Positions 18,101 to 30,200 of a stretch of 64,000 nucleotides of DNA are shown one piece after another. The stretch is from Corallococcus macrosporus. Its GTDB lineage: Bacteria > Myxococcota > Myxococcia > Myxococcales > Myxococcaceae. A program made the translations under genes and the position numbers. Each line of letters starts with the position of its first letter. The stretch's first letter is position 1. The stretch is taken from NCBI RefSeq assembly GCF_017302985.1, contig NZ_JAFIMU010000013.1, forward strand, positions 248,001 through 312,000. The letters are read 5' to 3'. The notes below the pieces were generated by a model. The model was not told the origin of the DNA. It ran no database searches and saw only the letters and a list, made by a program, of their open reading frames with translations.

Positions 18101-21100
18101 CACGCACGTAGCCGTTGGCGCTCGCGTCGAAGGTCTTGGAACGGCCATCCGGGCTGAGCAGCCCGCCCTTGTCCGCGATGACGAACAGGTCCGGGTCGAG
18201 CATCACGTGGACGCCGCCCACCAGGGCCTGATCGCATTCACCGCGCCGCAGGGCCTGCACCGCGCGGTGCAGCGCGACGAGGGCGCTGGAGCAGGCCGTG
18301 TCCACCGCTTCGCTCGGCCCTCGCAGGTTCAGCAGGTATGACAGGCGGTTGGGCAGGATGGAGCGCGACGAGCCCGTCACTGACTGCGGCACGATGGGAG
18401 AGCCCTGGCGCGCGAGCACGCTCGGGTAGTCCGTCGCGGCCATGCCCACGAAGACGCCGGTCCTGGAGCCCCACAGCTCCGCGGTGCGGTGGCCGGAGTC
18501 CTCGATGGCCTTCCAGGCGGTCTCCAGGAAGAGACGCTGCTGCGGATCCATGACCTCGGCTTCCTTGGGGGAGATGCCGAAGAACAGGGCGTCGAACCGG
18601 TCCACGTCGTCGATGAAGCCGCCCCACTTCACGCGCGTCTTGCCGGGCTCCTTCGCCGGGTCGCCGAAGTACGCGCGCCAGTCCCAGCGCTCGGAGGGGA
18701 CCTCCGTCACCAGGTCGTCGCCCGCGAGGAGGTGTTCCCAGAATGCGTCCACCTCCGGAGATTGGGGGAACCGGCCCGCCATCCCGACGATGGCAATGGG
18801 CTCATCCGTCACCACTTCCGCAGGTGTCTCGGCCACGGCTGTTGCGGCAACACCATGAGTGGCCACAGCAACGGGGGTGCTGTCCGCCTGACGCGAGGAG
18901 GCCGTGTCGCCGCGCAGAACGGACTCCGGCAACAGGCCGTGAAGATGATCCGCGAACGACAGCAGCGTCGGGTGCTCGAAGAAGACGGTCGCGTCGAGTT
19001 CGACGCCGTAGACCCGCTTCAGGGTGCCCACCAGCTCCGTGAACAGGATGGAGTCGAAGCCGTAGACGCTCAGCGGCTTGCGCAGGTCCAGCTCACGCGG
19101 CTCCAGCTTGAGGACCTCCGCCGCGAGCCGCGCCAGGTCCTTCCGTAGACGTTCCGTTGAATCATCCCCCGGAGCTGTGGACGCCGGTGAGTCCTTCGCG
19201 GCGAGCGCAGGCCCCACAGGGCTCCCTGCGCTGGCAATGGGGCCGACCGGGGCAGTGGGAGCAGCCAAGACACTCCCCGTCCCCGGTGACGGATGTGGTC
19301 CGGGCAGGCCGTAACGTTCGCCTTCGAACGGGTACGTGGGCAGGGACACACGGCGGCGTCCCCCGCCGTGGTGGAGCGTCTCCCAGGGCAGCGCATAGCC
19401 CTGGAGGTACAGGTCCTTCAGCGCCAGGAGCCCGTTGCGGCAGGCGGCCTCCGCGTCCGGCGCCAGCGCCGCCGTCTCCGCGAGCAGCGCCTCTCCGCGT
19501 GACTGCCTCGCGGCATCCCACGGCACCGGATTCGACTCCAGGTTGGCCGAGCCCGCTCCCTCCACCGCCTCGCCCCGGAGCACGGCCTGGAGCTGGGCCT
19601 TCAGTTCGGCGGCATCGCGCGCGACCAGGGCGCAGCGGACCGGGAAGTGGGTGCGCCCCACCTGCAACGTGTACGTGACGTCCTCGAGCGAGCGCTCCGA
19701 CAACCCCTCCGGCAACCACGCCAGGAAGCGCTCCAGCACCCGGCGCAGGCCGGACTCCGTCTTCGCGGAGAAGAGGGCCAGATGGACGGGCCAGGGGCGG
19801 CCGTCCTTGCGCGCCGGGGCCTCCTCCAGCACCAGGTGCGCGTTGGTCCCGCTGAAGCCGAACGAGCTGATCGCCGCGCGCCGGGGCCGGCCTGCCTCCG
19901 CGGGCCAGTCTCGCGTCTCCGTGGGGACGTAGAACGGCGTCTGCGCGAAGTCGATGTGCCGGTTCGGCTTGTGGAAGTGCAGCGAGCGCGGGATGCGGCG
20001 GTGCTTCAGGCACAGCGCCGTCTTGATCACCCCCGCCACCCCCGCCGCCGCGATGGAGTGACCGATGTTCGTCTTCACCGCGCCGATGGCGCAGAACTGC
20101 TTGCGGTCCGTGAACCGCGCGAACGCGCCGCTGAGCGCCTGGATCTCGATGGGGTCTCCCAGCTTCGTCCCCGTGCCGTGCGCCTCCACGTAGCCAAGCG
20201 TCCCCGGGTCGATTCCGAAGCGCGTGTAGACGCCCGTCTCCAGCGCGAGCTGCGAGGGTGCGCTGGGCGCGGTGATGCCGTTGGTCTTCCCGTCCTGGTT
20301 GATGCCCGTGGCCTTGATGACCGCGTGGATGCTGTCGCCGTCCGCCAGCGCGTCCTCCAGCGGCTTGAGCACGACGACGCCCACGCCCTCCGCGGGGACG
20401 AAGCCGTTGGCCTCGTCATCGAAGGTCTTGCAGCGCCCGTCCGTGGAGAGCATCCCCATCTTCGACGCCAGCACGTGCACGTCCGGCGTCATGAAGAGGG
20501 ACACACCCGCCGCCAGCGCCATGCGGACCGTGCCGCTCCAGAGGCTCTCGCAGGCCAGGTGGATGGCCACCAGCGACGCGGAGCAGGCCGTGTCCACCGT
20601 GAGGGCGGGCCCGCGCAGGTTCAGGAAGTACGCGATGCGGGCCGCGAGGATGGCGCCGGAGATGCCGCCCAGGGCGTAGCCCTCCGGCACCATGTCGCGC
20701 TCGGCCATCGCCAGCCGGTAGTCACTCCAGCCAAAGCCGACGTAGACGCCGCACGAGCGCTCCGCCAGCGCCGTGTCCGAGTAGCCCGCGTCCTCCAGCG
20801 CCCGCCACGCCTCCTGGAGGAACAGCCGCTGCTGCGGATCCATGAGCTGCGCTTCGCGCGGAGAGATGCCGAAGAACTCCCGGTCGAACCGGTCCACGTC
20901 CGACAGGAAGCCGCCCCGGTTGCAGGTGCTGCGGCCGGGCACGCGCGGATCCGGGTCGTAGAAGGCATCTCCGTCCCAGCGGTCCTTCGGGATGGACGTG
21001 ACCGAGTCACGGCCCTCCAGCAGGTTCTCCCAGAACCGCTCGACGTCCGGCGCGCCGGGGAACTGGCCCGACATGCCGATGATGGCGATGTCTCGCGAAC

Positions 21101-21245
21101 CGGCCGCGCTGTTCGCCGCAACCGGGGCGACAGGCCTGGGGCTGGGAGCAGTCTCCTTGAGCAGGCGCATCGCCTCCTCGCGCGACAGCTCCCTGCGCGC
21201 CACCTTCTCCAGGATGTCCCTGCGACGGAGGGCTTCCCTATCCAT
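15189..21245 (-). CDS. PKS B: trans-AT PKS, KS-ACP-KS0-DH-KR(structural half)
   Basis: A 2018-residue protein starting MDREALRRRD with a docking-like N-terminal helix pair (VARRELSREEAMRLLK). The first KS has Cys221 (DTACSAS), HGTGT and NIGH, then an ACP (Ser732, YGFDSIL). The second KS keeps Cys985 but has Met1120 in place of the first His of HGTGT (EAMGTGT), so it is probably non-elongating. Its post-KS linker holds a serine-less ACP-like insert (about residues 1306-1378). A DH follows (His1540 in HIIQGQRLLP, Asp1703 in DGAFQ), then the KR structural subdomain, ending at the TGA. Together with the start of PKS A this looks like a bimodule in which KS1 elongates and KS0 hands the chain on for reduction and dehydration. 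The start overlaps the PKS C stop by 8 bases. Confidence 0.92.
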   Translation of the reverse strand: MDREALRRRDILEKVARRELSREEAMRLLKETAPSPRPVAPVAANSAAGSRDIAIIGMSGQFPGAPDVERFWENLLEGRDSVTSIPKDRWDGDAFYDPDPRVPGRSTCNRGGFLSDVDRFDREFFGISPREAQLMDPQQRLFLQEAWRALEDAGYSDTALAERSCGVYVGFGWSDYRLAMAERDMVPEGYALGGISGAILAARIAYFLNLRGPALTVDTACSASLVAIHLACESLWSGTVRMALAAGVSLFMTPDVHVLASKMGMLSTDGRCKTFDDEANGFVPAEGVGVVVLKPLEDALADGDSIHAVIKATGINQDGKTNGITAPSAPSQLALETGVYTRFGIDPGTLGYVEAHGTGTKLGDPIEIQALSGAFARFTDRKQFCAIGAVKTNIGHSIAAAGVAGVIKTALCLKHRRIPRSLHFHKPNRHIDFAQTPFYVPTETRDWPAEAGRPRRAAISSFGFSGTNAHLVLEEAPARKDGRPWPVHLALFSAKTESGLRRVLERFLAWLPEGLSERSLEDVTYTLQVGRTHFPVRCALVARDAAELKAQLQAVLRGEAVEGAGSANLESNPVPWDAARQSRGEALLAETAALAPDAEAACRNGLLALKDLYLQGYALPWETLHHGGGRRRVSLPTYPFEGERYGLPGPHPSPGTGSVLAAPTAPVGPIASAGSPVGPALAAKDSPASTAPGDDSTERLRKDLARLAAEVLKLEPRELDLRKPLSVYGFDSILFTELVGTLKRVYGVELDATVFFEHPTLLSFADHLHGLLPESVLRGDTASSRQADSTPVAVATHGVAATAVAETPAEVVTDEPIAIVGMAGRFPQSPEVDAFWEHLLAGDDLVTEVPSERWDWRAYFGDPAKEPGKTRVKWGGFIDDVDRFDALFFGISPKEAEVMDPQQRLFLETAWKAIEDSGHRTAELWGSRTGVFVGMAATDYPSVLARQGSPIVPQSVTGSSRSILPNRLSYLLNLRGPSEAVDTACSSALVALHRAVQALRRGECDQALVGGVHVMLDPDLFVIADKGGLLSPDGRSKTFDASANGYVRGEGVAVVVLKPLRKAQKDGDTIHGLIRGVAINHGGRSTSLTAPNPVAQAEAMVEAYSEARIDPATITYVEAMGTGTALGDPIELNALKKAFTELYRRWDHPPASQPHCGLGSVKTNIGHLEPASGMASLVKVLLSLRHGVLPATLHVRDVNPRIQLEGSPFYLNREARPWPRLSDAKGNVVPRRAGVNSFGYGGVNAHVVLEEYLPPPQREPARRSEPGVLVLSARDQERLRAYATLLRDALGHSAAPRAGASSEGLREDVAALCAELLGVDAAEVLADDSILGALLQRNVIGRLVERIEEKWDVSLLPSEFVGVEGLGALIERITRKRPQTVPASIPEGPTPDAFASVLYTLQVGRDAHDERLALVVSNASEAREGLDAYLRGQALPGRLYQGHRKRSAEALKALGAKAEAPALEDHLKHHHAAPLAEAWALGAEVDWSHWYAEAPPRRVPLPTYPFARTRYWAEAGTPPAAPETRFTHKLSGEEFFVRDHIIQGQRLLPGAMTLELARAAAVKLLGAATVRGLRQVSWRRPVVVDAPREISLRFGGGDDGLDFEVTMDGEGAREHARGRLLLGAQRPAPAPIDVASVLRRCPDRKSGSTWYETLRQSGSGYGPSLRVIEELASGEHESIARLRLPDSLREHRQDFVLHPALVDGAFQSLAGLLRPGAFVYVPVALEELELFGPLPPDCYVRAEEVATPPADGLRAFHLQVLDLEGRHVARLHGLSVKPLERGLARPAAPFYCERRWELSHAQTPEAVADAGGPLLVFGPDAASVDRVRTHLDALGVAGTEVLFVRPGERFERIGRDVFTVAPGREEDFDRLLDALGEGRLPGRLLHLWSEPSVGTDAEDLEQQLLLGFYSVASLCKALASRKPKQRIQLLHAHASGRDGSEPLHAAVAGLLRTARMESPALALRSVELADTERPSLTAARSLAVLLRELGSVDGQDVEIQYREGRRYVSSLGVLREKR

Positions 21246-24200
21246 GTCTGCGCTCCAGGAAATCATCGACCTCGTCGATGGACACGTCGCCCGATTCGAG
21301 CGCCGCGAGCATCGAGAGCATTTCGTCCTCGCCACCCGCGACGGGCTTCGAGGGCACGCTCGCGCGCAGCTCCAGGATGTGCCGGGCGAGCTGCCGGACG
21401 GAGCCGTAGTTGAACAGGTCCGTGCTGCGCAGCGCGACGGACAGGGCCCGGTTGAGCTTGTCCGACAGGTCCACCGCGAGGATGGAGTCCACGCCCAGCT
21501 CCGCGAAGGGCAGCTCCGGAAGCAGCTCATGCTCCGGGATGCGCAGCACCACCGCGGCCACCTGGATGATCTCCCGCTCCACCTGCCGGCGCTGCTCCTG
21601 GCTGGAGCCCGTCACGCGCGGCGCGGGGGCTGGAGGCTTCGGCGCGGGAGCCGGAGGCGCAGGAGGCTTCGCGGGTGCGGGCATCACAACGGTCGCCGGC
21701 GGCTGCGCGGACACCATGGCGGGCGCGCCCACGCATCCGTCGCTGACGCCAATCATGACGTGCTGGGCAAGGCCATGCCCCAGCCCGCCGGGCTGACCGC
21801 AGGCCACGAGCGGCCGGAAGCCCGTGTCCTGGAGCGCCGTGCTCCAGCCGGGAATGCTCAGCAGGGGCGCGTCGGGGAGCCGGTCCGCGACGTCCTCGAA
21901 GAGCCACCAGCCCTTGAGGAAGCCGAACGTCAGCGTCGTGTACTCGGGGACATCCGTGAGCTCGCTGATGGCGAGCCAGCCGTGGTGCTTCATCAGCACC
22001 TTCACCTGCTCCAGCGTCCTGCGGATGTTCTTCGTCGCGTGGAGCACGTTGGTCCCCATCACGAGGTCGAAGGAGCCCGGCACCAGGCCCTGGGCCTCCG
22101 GGCGCTTCTCCACGTCGAGCACCTGGAAGGTGGCGAAGGGATACGCGGCGCCGAACTGCTTGCGGGCCGCGTTGACGAAGCCCAGGCCCACGTCGGTGAA
22201 GACGAACTCCACCGCGCCGACGCCCTTGAGCGCTTCCAGCACGAACGCCGTGGTGCTCCCCGTGCCGGCGCCCACCTCCAGGATGCGGACGGGCTCCTGG
22301 CTTCCGGAGCGGCGGCGCTCCTCCACGAACCAGCGGCAGATGATGGCCACCAGGCGGTTGAAGTAGTCCGCGAGCGGATGGCCCCGGTAATAGGCCTCCA
22401 CGAGCGCGCTGGAGGAGTCCGGGAACAGCACCTCCGTCGGCAGCAGCTCGCCGCGCAGCACTTCATGGGCTCGGGACAGCGTCGCCCACATGAGGTCCAG
22501 GTGCGGCCGGAACTCCGGATGCGTGGCGAGCAGGTGCCCACGCCAGGCCTCCAGCTCGCGCGCATCCGGTGACGTTTCCGCGCGGGGCGTGACGCGGATG
22601 AAGGAGCCCCGGCGCTCCACGTAGCCGCCGCGCTCCAGCACGCCCAGCATCGCCTGCCAGAGGCGCGCGTGGTCCTCCACCACGCCCACCTGCCGCGCCC
22701 GCGCCTGGGCGTCCCACTCCTCGCCCGCGTGGACCACGGCGCCCAGACGCTTCAGCACGCCGAGCAACATCGCGCGGCCCCAGGCCTCCACCTGGGCATA
22801 GGCGTCCTCGACGCCGGGCAGCCGGCCACCGGCCTGCTGCTCCCAGACCGGCGCCTCCTGGAGCGCGCGGGCTTCGAGGCCTGGAGGCGCCGGTGCGTAC
22901 ACCTCCACGCTCCGGCTGAAGTCCACGCCCAGCCGCTCCAGCAGCGGGCGCGTGCCCTTGAAGATCATCATCTGCGGCGCCGCGCCCGCGAGCACCGCCT
23001 CCATGCCCTCCATGCCCTCGTGGGCATCCATGGGCAGGATGCCCTGGTTCTCCAGCCGCCTGCGCAGCCCCTCGTCGGCCACGAGGCCCAGGCTTCCCCA
23101 CGAGCCCCAGTTCAGCGCGAACGCGGGCACGTTCCTCACCTCGCGAAGCCACGCCGCGTACGCGTCCTGGAACGTGCAGCCCGCCGAGTAGTTCGACGCG
23201 CCCACGTTGCCCCAGAAGGACTGGCCCGAGGAGAAGAAGACCGCGCACTCCAGCGGCTCTCCCTCCAGCGCCGCGTGCACCGCCACGCTCGCCTTCACCT
23301 TCGAGTCCAGCACCGTGCGCAGCATGCCTTCCGTCATGCGCTCCAGGAGCTGGTCCTGGATCACCACGGCGAGATGGAAGACGCCGTGGACGGTGCCGAA
23401 GCGCTGCTTCGCCTGTGCGACGACCCGAGCCGCTTCGCCCGGCTTCGTCACGTCCGCCCGCACGTACTCCACCTCGGCTCCGGCGGCCTCCAGTCCCTTC
23501 AGCTTCCGCGCGAGGTCGCCCTCGGCTGCGCGCCTTCCGACGATGACCAGCCGTGCCGCGTACTTCCTCGCCAGCCACTCGCCCACCGCCAGCCCGATGC
23601 CGCCGCCTCCGCCCACCAGCAGGTACACGCCGCGCTGTCTCAGTGGCACCCGTCCCTGCTGCAACCGCTTCACTGGCAGCAGCCGCCGCACGTACCGGCG
23701 TCCCTGCCTCAGCGCTACGTCCGCTCCCTTCCCGTCCCCTTCCTCCCCCACCACTCCGTCCACCCACTGGCCGCGCGCGACGTCCTCTGTCCCCACGTCC
23801 ACGTAGCTGACACGCAGCGCCGGGTATTCGTTCGCCACTGCCTTCGCGAAGCCCTGCACGCTCGCGCCCCACGGACGCGGGCTTTCGCCCTCCACCACCC
23901 GGTGCGCGCCCACCGTCACCACCCTCAACTCCAACGGCTTGAGGGCCCAACCATGCGCGCTCAGCGCCTTCACCAGACTGAAGAGGGCCACCACGCCCCG
24001 CTCCTGGCTGGCTTCCAGCGCCGCTTCGTCTTCCACGCGGGCCGTGACGCCTCCCAGGAAGTACAGCCGCGTCAGGCCTCCGGCCTCTTGCAGCCACTGC
24101 TGCGCTCCGGCCTCGTCGCGCCGGTTCCATTCCCACTGGCCTGGACCGTGGCGATGCGTCCGCTCCGACAGCCGCACCCGCACCACACCGTCCGCCGCGT

Positions 24201-27200
24201 GCGCCTGCGCCAGTGCCTCTTCCAGCTCGGCGCTGCCTTCGTGGCCCACCAGCACCACTCGCGCGCCTTGCGTCGAGGCGTTCCATTCACGGGCTCGCAC
24301 CGGTGCAGGCGCGGGTTCCCACCTGGGCGCGTACAGGAGCGCTTCGGCCTTCGCGGAGGACTCGGGCTTCGCTGCGGCCTGCGGCTTCGTGTCGCGCCAC
24401 TCCCTCAGCGTCACCTCGTTCAGCTCGACGCAGACCTCTCCCTTCGCATCGAGGATCGCGACGTCGTAGCGCAAGCGACCTAGCTGCTTGATGGCGGCGA
24501 AGGCCTCGGCCGGGACGGCCCGGCGGAGCACGACCTCCTCCACCGCGAAGGGCATCACCGTGGTCCCGGGTGCCTGCTCCACCACTCCGAGGACGCTCTG
24601 CATCGCGCCGTCCAGCATGCCGGGCGGCAGACCCCACTGGTTCCACTCCTCCCGCTGCTTCCCGTTCACCGCGAGATGCGACAGGGCTTCCGTCGCGCCA
24701 CAGCGGACCTCCTTCACGCTCCGGAAGCTCTCGCCGTAACGCAGGCCAATTCCCTCGTAGCGCTGGTACAGCTCCGGCGCATCGAGCCTCCGCTCACACC
24801 GCGCGCGCAGCTCCTCCAACGACACGCGTGCGCTCGCCTCGGGCTGCGAGCCCGTGTGGATCTCTCCCTGCGCGTGGGTCGTCCAGCCATCGCCTTCGGT
24901 CCCCTGGCTCTGCACCAGGAAGTCCAGCCGGCCGGATTCGCCCCGGCGCAGCGTCAAGCGGACGTCGCGCCCCGCGCCTTCCACCGCGAGCTTCTGGAGC
25001 CACACCACGCGACGCAGCGTGTACTGCCCGGGCCCGAGCGCCTGGCGCGCCGCTTCGTGCGCCATCTCCAGGTACGCGACGCCGGGGAGGATGGCGTGTC
25101 CCCGCACCCGGTGCTCCGCCACCACCCAGGCCTCCTCGGGCAGGCGCCGCGTGAAGACGAGCCCCGTGTCCAGGGTGCCTCCCGCCTCCACCGCTCCGAG
25201 CAGCAGGTGCGCGTCTCGCGCGGGCTCACCAATCCAGTGGCGCGTCCGGGCGAAGGGATACGTCGGCAGCGACACGCGCCGGCGCGCACGGCCCGCGAAC
25301 AGGCGCGTGCCCTCCACGGACTCGCCCTTCAACCAGCCCGTGGCGAGCATGTGGAGCTGTTCCACGAAGCGCGTTCCGGAGGCGCGTGCCTCCCGCCAGC
25401 GCGCCTCGTCCGACGCCGCGTCCACCGGCGGACGCGACGTGACGTTGGCCACCTCCGCGAACCATGTCCCCCGCGCACCCGCCGACTGCCGGAGGGCTTC
25501 ACGCAGTTGCTCGCGCAGCTCGGCGACATCGCGGACGACGAAGGCGGCTCGCACCGCGAAGTGGCGGCGGCCCAGGAGCAACGTATGGCTGACGTCCTCC
25601 AGCGAGACGGTCGTGCCCTCCGCCTCCAGCCATCCGTCCAGGTCCCGCATCCGGCGCAGGAGGGCTTCTTCCGTCCGCCCGGACAGCGCGATGAGGACAT
25701 GGGAGTCCGGCACCTCTCCCGTGGCGTGGGCGACAGCGGGCGCCTCCTCCAGCACGAGGTGGGCATTGGTGCCGCTGAACCCGAACGAGCTGAGCGCCGC
25801 CCTGCGCGGACGGCCTTCCTGGCGCGGCCACGGCTGGAGCTGGCGGACGACGTAGAAGGGGCTCGACTGGAAGTCGATGTGCTCGTTCTCGCGCTCCAGT
25901 CCCAGGCTTGGCGGCAGCAGGTTGTGCTCCAGGGACAGGAGCAGCTTGATCAGCCCGGTGACGCCGGCCGCCGCGGCCGTGTGGCCCACGTTGGTCTTCA
26001 CCGAACCCAGACCGCAGAAGCGCGTGCGGTCCGTCGACGCCCGGAAGGCGTTCGTGAGGGCCTGCACTTCGATGGGGTCGCCCAGCCGGGTGCCCGTGCC
26101 GTGCGCTTCCACGTAGCTGATGGTTTCCGGGTGCACGCCGGCCCGTTCGTAGACGGAGCGCTCCAGTTCCTCCTGTGACAGGGCGCTGGGCGCGGTCAGG
26201 CCGTTCGTCTTGCCGTCCTGGTTGACGCCCGTGCCCTTGATGACGCCGTAGATGTGATCTCGGTCGCGCAGGGCCGCCGCCAACGGCTTGAGGACGACCG
26301 CCGCCGCGGCCTCTCCGGGGACGAAGCCGTCCGCGCCGTCGTCGAACGTGCGGCACTGGCCGCGCGGGGACAGCATGCCGGCGTTGCTGGTCTTGATGTA
26401 GAACGACGGCGTCACGGCGATGAACACGCCGCCCGCCACCGCCATCTCACAGTCGCCCGCGAGCAGGCTCCGGCAGGCGAGGTGGACCGCCGTGAGCGAG
26501 GAGGAGCAGGCCGTGTCGAGCGAGATGCTCGGGCCCTTCAGGTTGAGGAAGTAGGACAGCCGCGCGGGGATGACGGAGCAGTCGTTGCCCGCCAGCGCCT
26601 GCGCTTCGGTCTGCACTCCGGCCTGCTGGAGGTTGAGGGTGTAGTCGCCCGCGTTCACTCCGGCGAAGACGCCCACGCGCAGCTTCGACGCCTCGTCGGT
26701 GGCGTAGCCGGCGTCTTCAAGCGCGCTCCAGCACTCCTCCAGGAACACGCGCTGCTGGGGCTCGGCCAGCTCGGCTTCGCGGCCGGTGATGCCGAAGAAG
26801 CGCGCGTCGAAGCGATCGATGTCGGTGAGGAAGCCGCCCCACTTGCAGTGGGTCTTGTCGCGCTTCATCGGATCCGGATCGTAGTGCCGGGTCCAGTCCC
26901 AGCGGCTCGCGGGGACCTCGGTGATGGCGCTGCGGCCGGACTCCAGCAGCTTCCAGAAGGCACGCGCGTTCGGGGCTCCCGGGAAGCGCCCGGCGAGTCC
27001 GATGACGGCGATGTCCGATGACGCCACGGGTGAGGGCTCGGGCGTCGGGATGTGGGCCTCTAAGACCTGGCGGTCCGCGAGCTGGACCTCGGGCGGTGCT
27101 GCTTGCGGCGGCGGGGCCTTCGCGGCGAAGGCCTTCTCCACGGCGCCGCCGTGGGTCTTCAGGAGGAAGTCCCGGAGGCGGAAGACGTTCGGGTAGTCGA

Positions 27201-30200
27201 AGAGGGTCGTCGTGCGCAGGGACAGGCCCAGGGTCCGGTTGAGGCTGTTGACCAGACCGATGCCCATGATGGAGTTGATCCCGTACTCCGCGAACTGTTG
27301 CTCGCGGTCGATGCGGTCCTCCGGCATCCCGAGGATCTCCGCGACGAGGCGCACGATTTCACCCTCGACCGCCCGGCCCAGGTCCACCGGAGGCTGCGGC
27401 GCCACGGGCCGAGTCGACGCCGCGCTTGCAGGCGCCTGCGCACCGGAATGACCGTAGGAGGGGACCGGCGCCGTTCGAGGAGCCTCGGCCGCGGCGGGCG
27501 CGAATGCGGACATCGGCGAGGGACCCTGCCCCATCGCACGCTCACCCACCGTTCCATGCGCGAATCCTGGCGCGGAGGCCATACCCGCTGGCGTGAACGC
27601 CGAGGGAGGTGTCACGGGCGCGAACGCTGGAGGTGATGCCACCACCGCTGGCGCGAACGCGGACGTGGGGCCGTGGCTCGACGCGTGGTCAAACGCCTGG
27701 GGTGCCGCTTGTCCGGATCGCGATGCCGCGGGTTCCGGAGTCAGACTGGCTTGAGCCATCGGCGACGGGAGGTAGGTCCGGGCCGTCTTCGGCGCGTCCA
27801 GCCAGTAGCGGTCCTGCGCGAACGGGTACGTCGGCAGCGGCATGCGGCGGCAGCCTTCACCCTGCGGGAGGACCGCCCAGTCGATGCCTGCCCCTCCGAC
27901 CCACAGCTCCGCGAGCCGGGGCAGCTTCCCCTTGCGCGCCCAGCTTCGCAGCATCACCTGCGCGTCCTCGTCGTCGCTCAGGAGCGTGTTGCGGCGGCCC
28001 GCGCCCTTCGCACTGCCCACGAACGTGTCGCCGTCCTGACGCCCCGACAGGAACGCATGCAGCTTCTGGAGCAGCTCCGTCGTGCTCCCCGCCACGATGG
28101 CCAGCCGCTCCTCCATCTCCTCGCGGCCGACCTGCAACGTGTAGGCGACGTCCGCGAGCGGAAGCTCTTCCACCGGCCCCTGCGCCGCCGGTGCCGCCGC
28201 ACGGCCCACACCCCGCGCCTCCAACGCCTGGACCAGCGGCTTCAGCGACAGGCTTCCACTCAGCACCGACGAGGACAGCTCCACGTCGCAGGACTCGTTC
28301 ACCCGGCCCAGCAGCTCCGCAACCCCCGCGGGCCCGAGCGCCCTCGCGCCCCAGTCCTCCTCGCGGCGCAGTTCGTCCACCGGAATCCCGAGCACCGCGG
28401 ACGCGGCGGTCAGCACGATGTCCTCCGCGCTTCCCCGCGTGCCGGTACCTGCCGGAGCAATGCCCTGGCGCTCTTCAATGAACCGGATCAACTGCGCGGC
28501 CTGATCCTTCAGCCGGTCCGCGCTCCGGGCGGAAAGCGGGAACAGCCAGGGGCCGGACGACGTGACGTCCTGGGGCCGGGCCGCCACGTACTCCTCGAGG
28601 GCCACGTGGGCGTTGGCGCCACCGAAGCCGAAGGAACTCACGCCCGCGCGCCGGGGAATCGTGCGCCCCTCGGCGTCCGTCAGGCGCTTCCAGGGCTGCG
28701 TCTTGTGGACGATGTAGAAGGGGCTGCCCTCCAACCGGACCAGCGGGTTGAGCTTCTGGACGTGGAGGCTCGCCGGCAGCTCGCCGTGGCGCATGGCCAT
28801 CAGCACCTTCACCACGCCCGCGAGGCCCGCAGCCGACTCCAGGTGCCCGACGTTCGTCTTGATGGACCCGATGCCGCAGTAGTTCGCCTGCTTCAGTGCC
28901 CGGCCGCGCCGCTTCGCGAGCTGGGTGAAGGCGGTCTTCAGGCCCTCCACCTCCACGGGGTCACCCAGCTCCGTGCCCGTGCCGTGCGCTTCCATGTACG
29001 TGACGGTCTCGGGCTCGAAGCCGGCTTCGTCCAGCGACCCAATGATGAGCTCCGCCTGGGCCTTCGGGTTCGGCGCGGTCAGCGAGTTGGCCCGGCCGCC
29101 GTGGTTCTGCCGGGAGCCTCGGACGACCGCGTGGATGGGGTCCGCGTCCGCTTCCGCCTGCTCCAGCCGCTTGAGCACCACCACCACCGAGCCCTCGCCG
29201 CGCACGTAGCCGTTCGCCGACGCGTCGAAGGTCTTGCAGCGCCCGTCGCGGGAGAGGATGCCCACCTGGGCGAGGTTCTGCGTCACCTCCGGCAGGGCCA
29301 GCACGTTGACGCCGCCCGCGATGGCGATGTCGCACTCACCGGACCGCAGCGACTGCACCGCGCGGTGGAGCGCGACGACGCTGCTCGCGCAGGCGGCGTT
29401 GTGGACCTCGCTGGGGCCCCGGAAGTTGAAGAAGTAGGAGATGCGATTGGCCAGCATCGTCAGGGCGTTGCCGGTCTCCACCTGCGCGTGCAGGAGGCCG
29501 TGATGCGACAGGCGGTGGTGGTAGTCCTGCGACCACACGCCCATGAAGACGCCGACGTTGCGCCCCGACAGCTTCGAGGGCGGCAGCCCCGCGTCCTCCA
29601 GCGCCTTCCAGGTGCTCTGCAACAGCATGCGCTGCTGCGGATCCATCAGCTCCGCTTCGCGCGGGGAGGCACCGAAGAACGACGCGTCGAAGCAGTCGAA
29701 ACCTGGAGCGAAGCCGCCCCAGCGCAGGTAGGCGCCGTCCTCCTCGCCCCACGCCCTCCAGTCCCACCGGTTCGTGGGCGCCTCGGAGATGAGGTGATCC
29801 CCCGCGCGCAGGCGGCGCCAGAGCTCGTCCACGTCGCGGGCGCCGGGGAACACGCCGGACATCCCGATGATCGCCACGCCCCGCTCCGTGCCATCGGCTC
29901 GCTGGACGCCAAGGGGTTCAGGGGCCACGGCCGTCGCACGCGGAGCCTCCGTCGCGACCCTCGCCGAAACCTGGGGCGCCGCGTGAAGCGAAGGCGCAGG
30001 TGCTGCGGCAGACGCGGGTGCTGAGGCAGACGCGAGAACGCCCCCCAGCGCAGGTACTGCGGCAGACGGCAGTGCCCCAGCAGACATCGGTGCTGCACCA
30101 GACGTAGGCGCTCCGGCAGACGCGGCGGCTACGCCAGACGCGGGCGCTCCGGCAGATGTGGTGGCTACGCCAGACGCGGGCGCAGCGCCAAACGCTGGCG

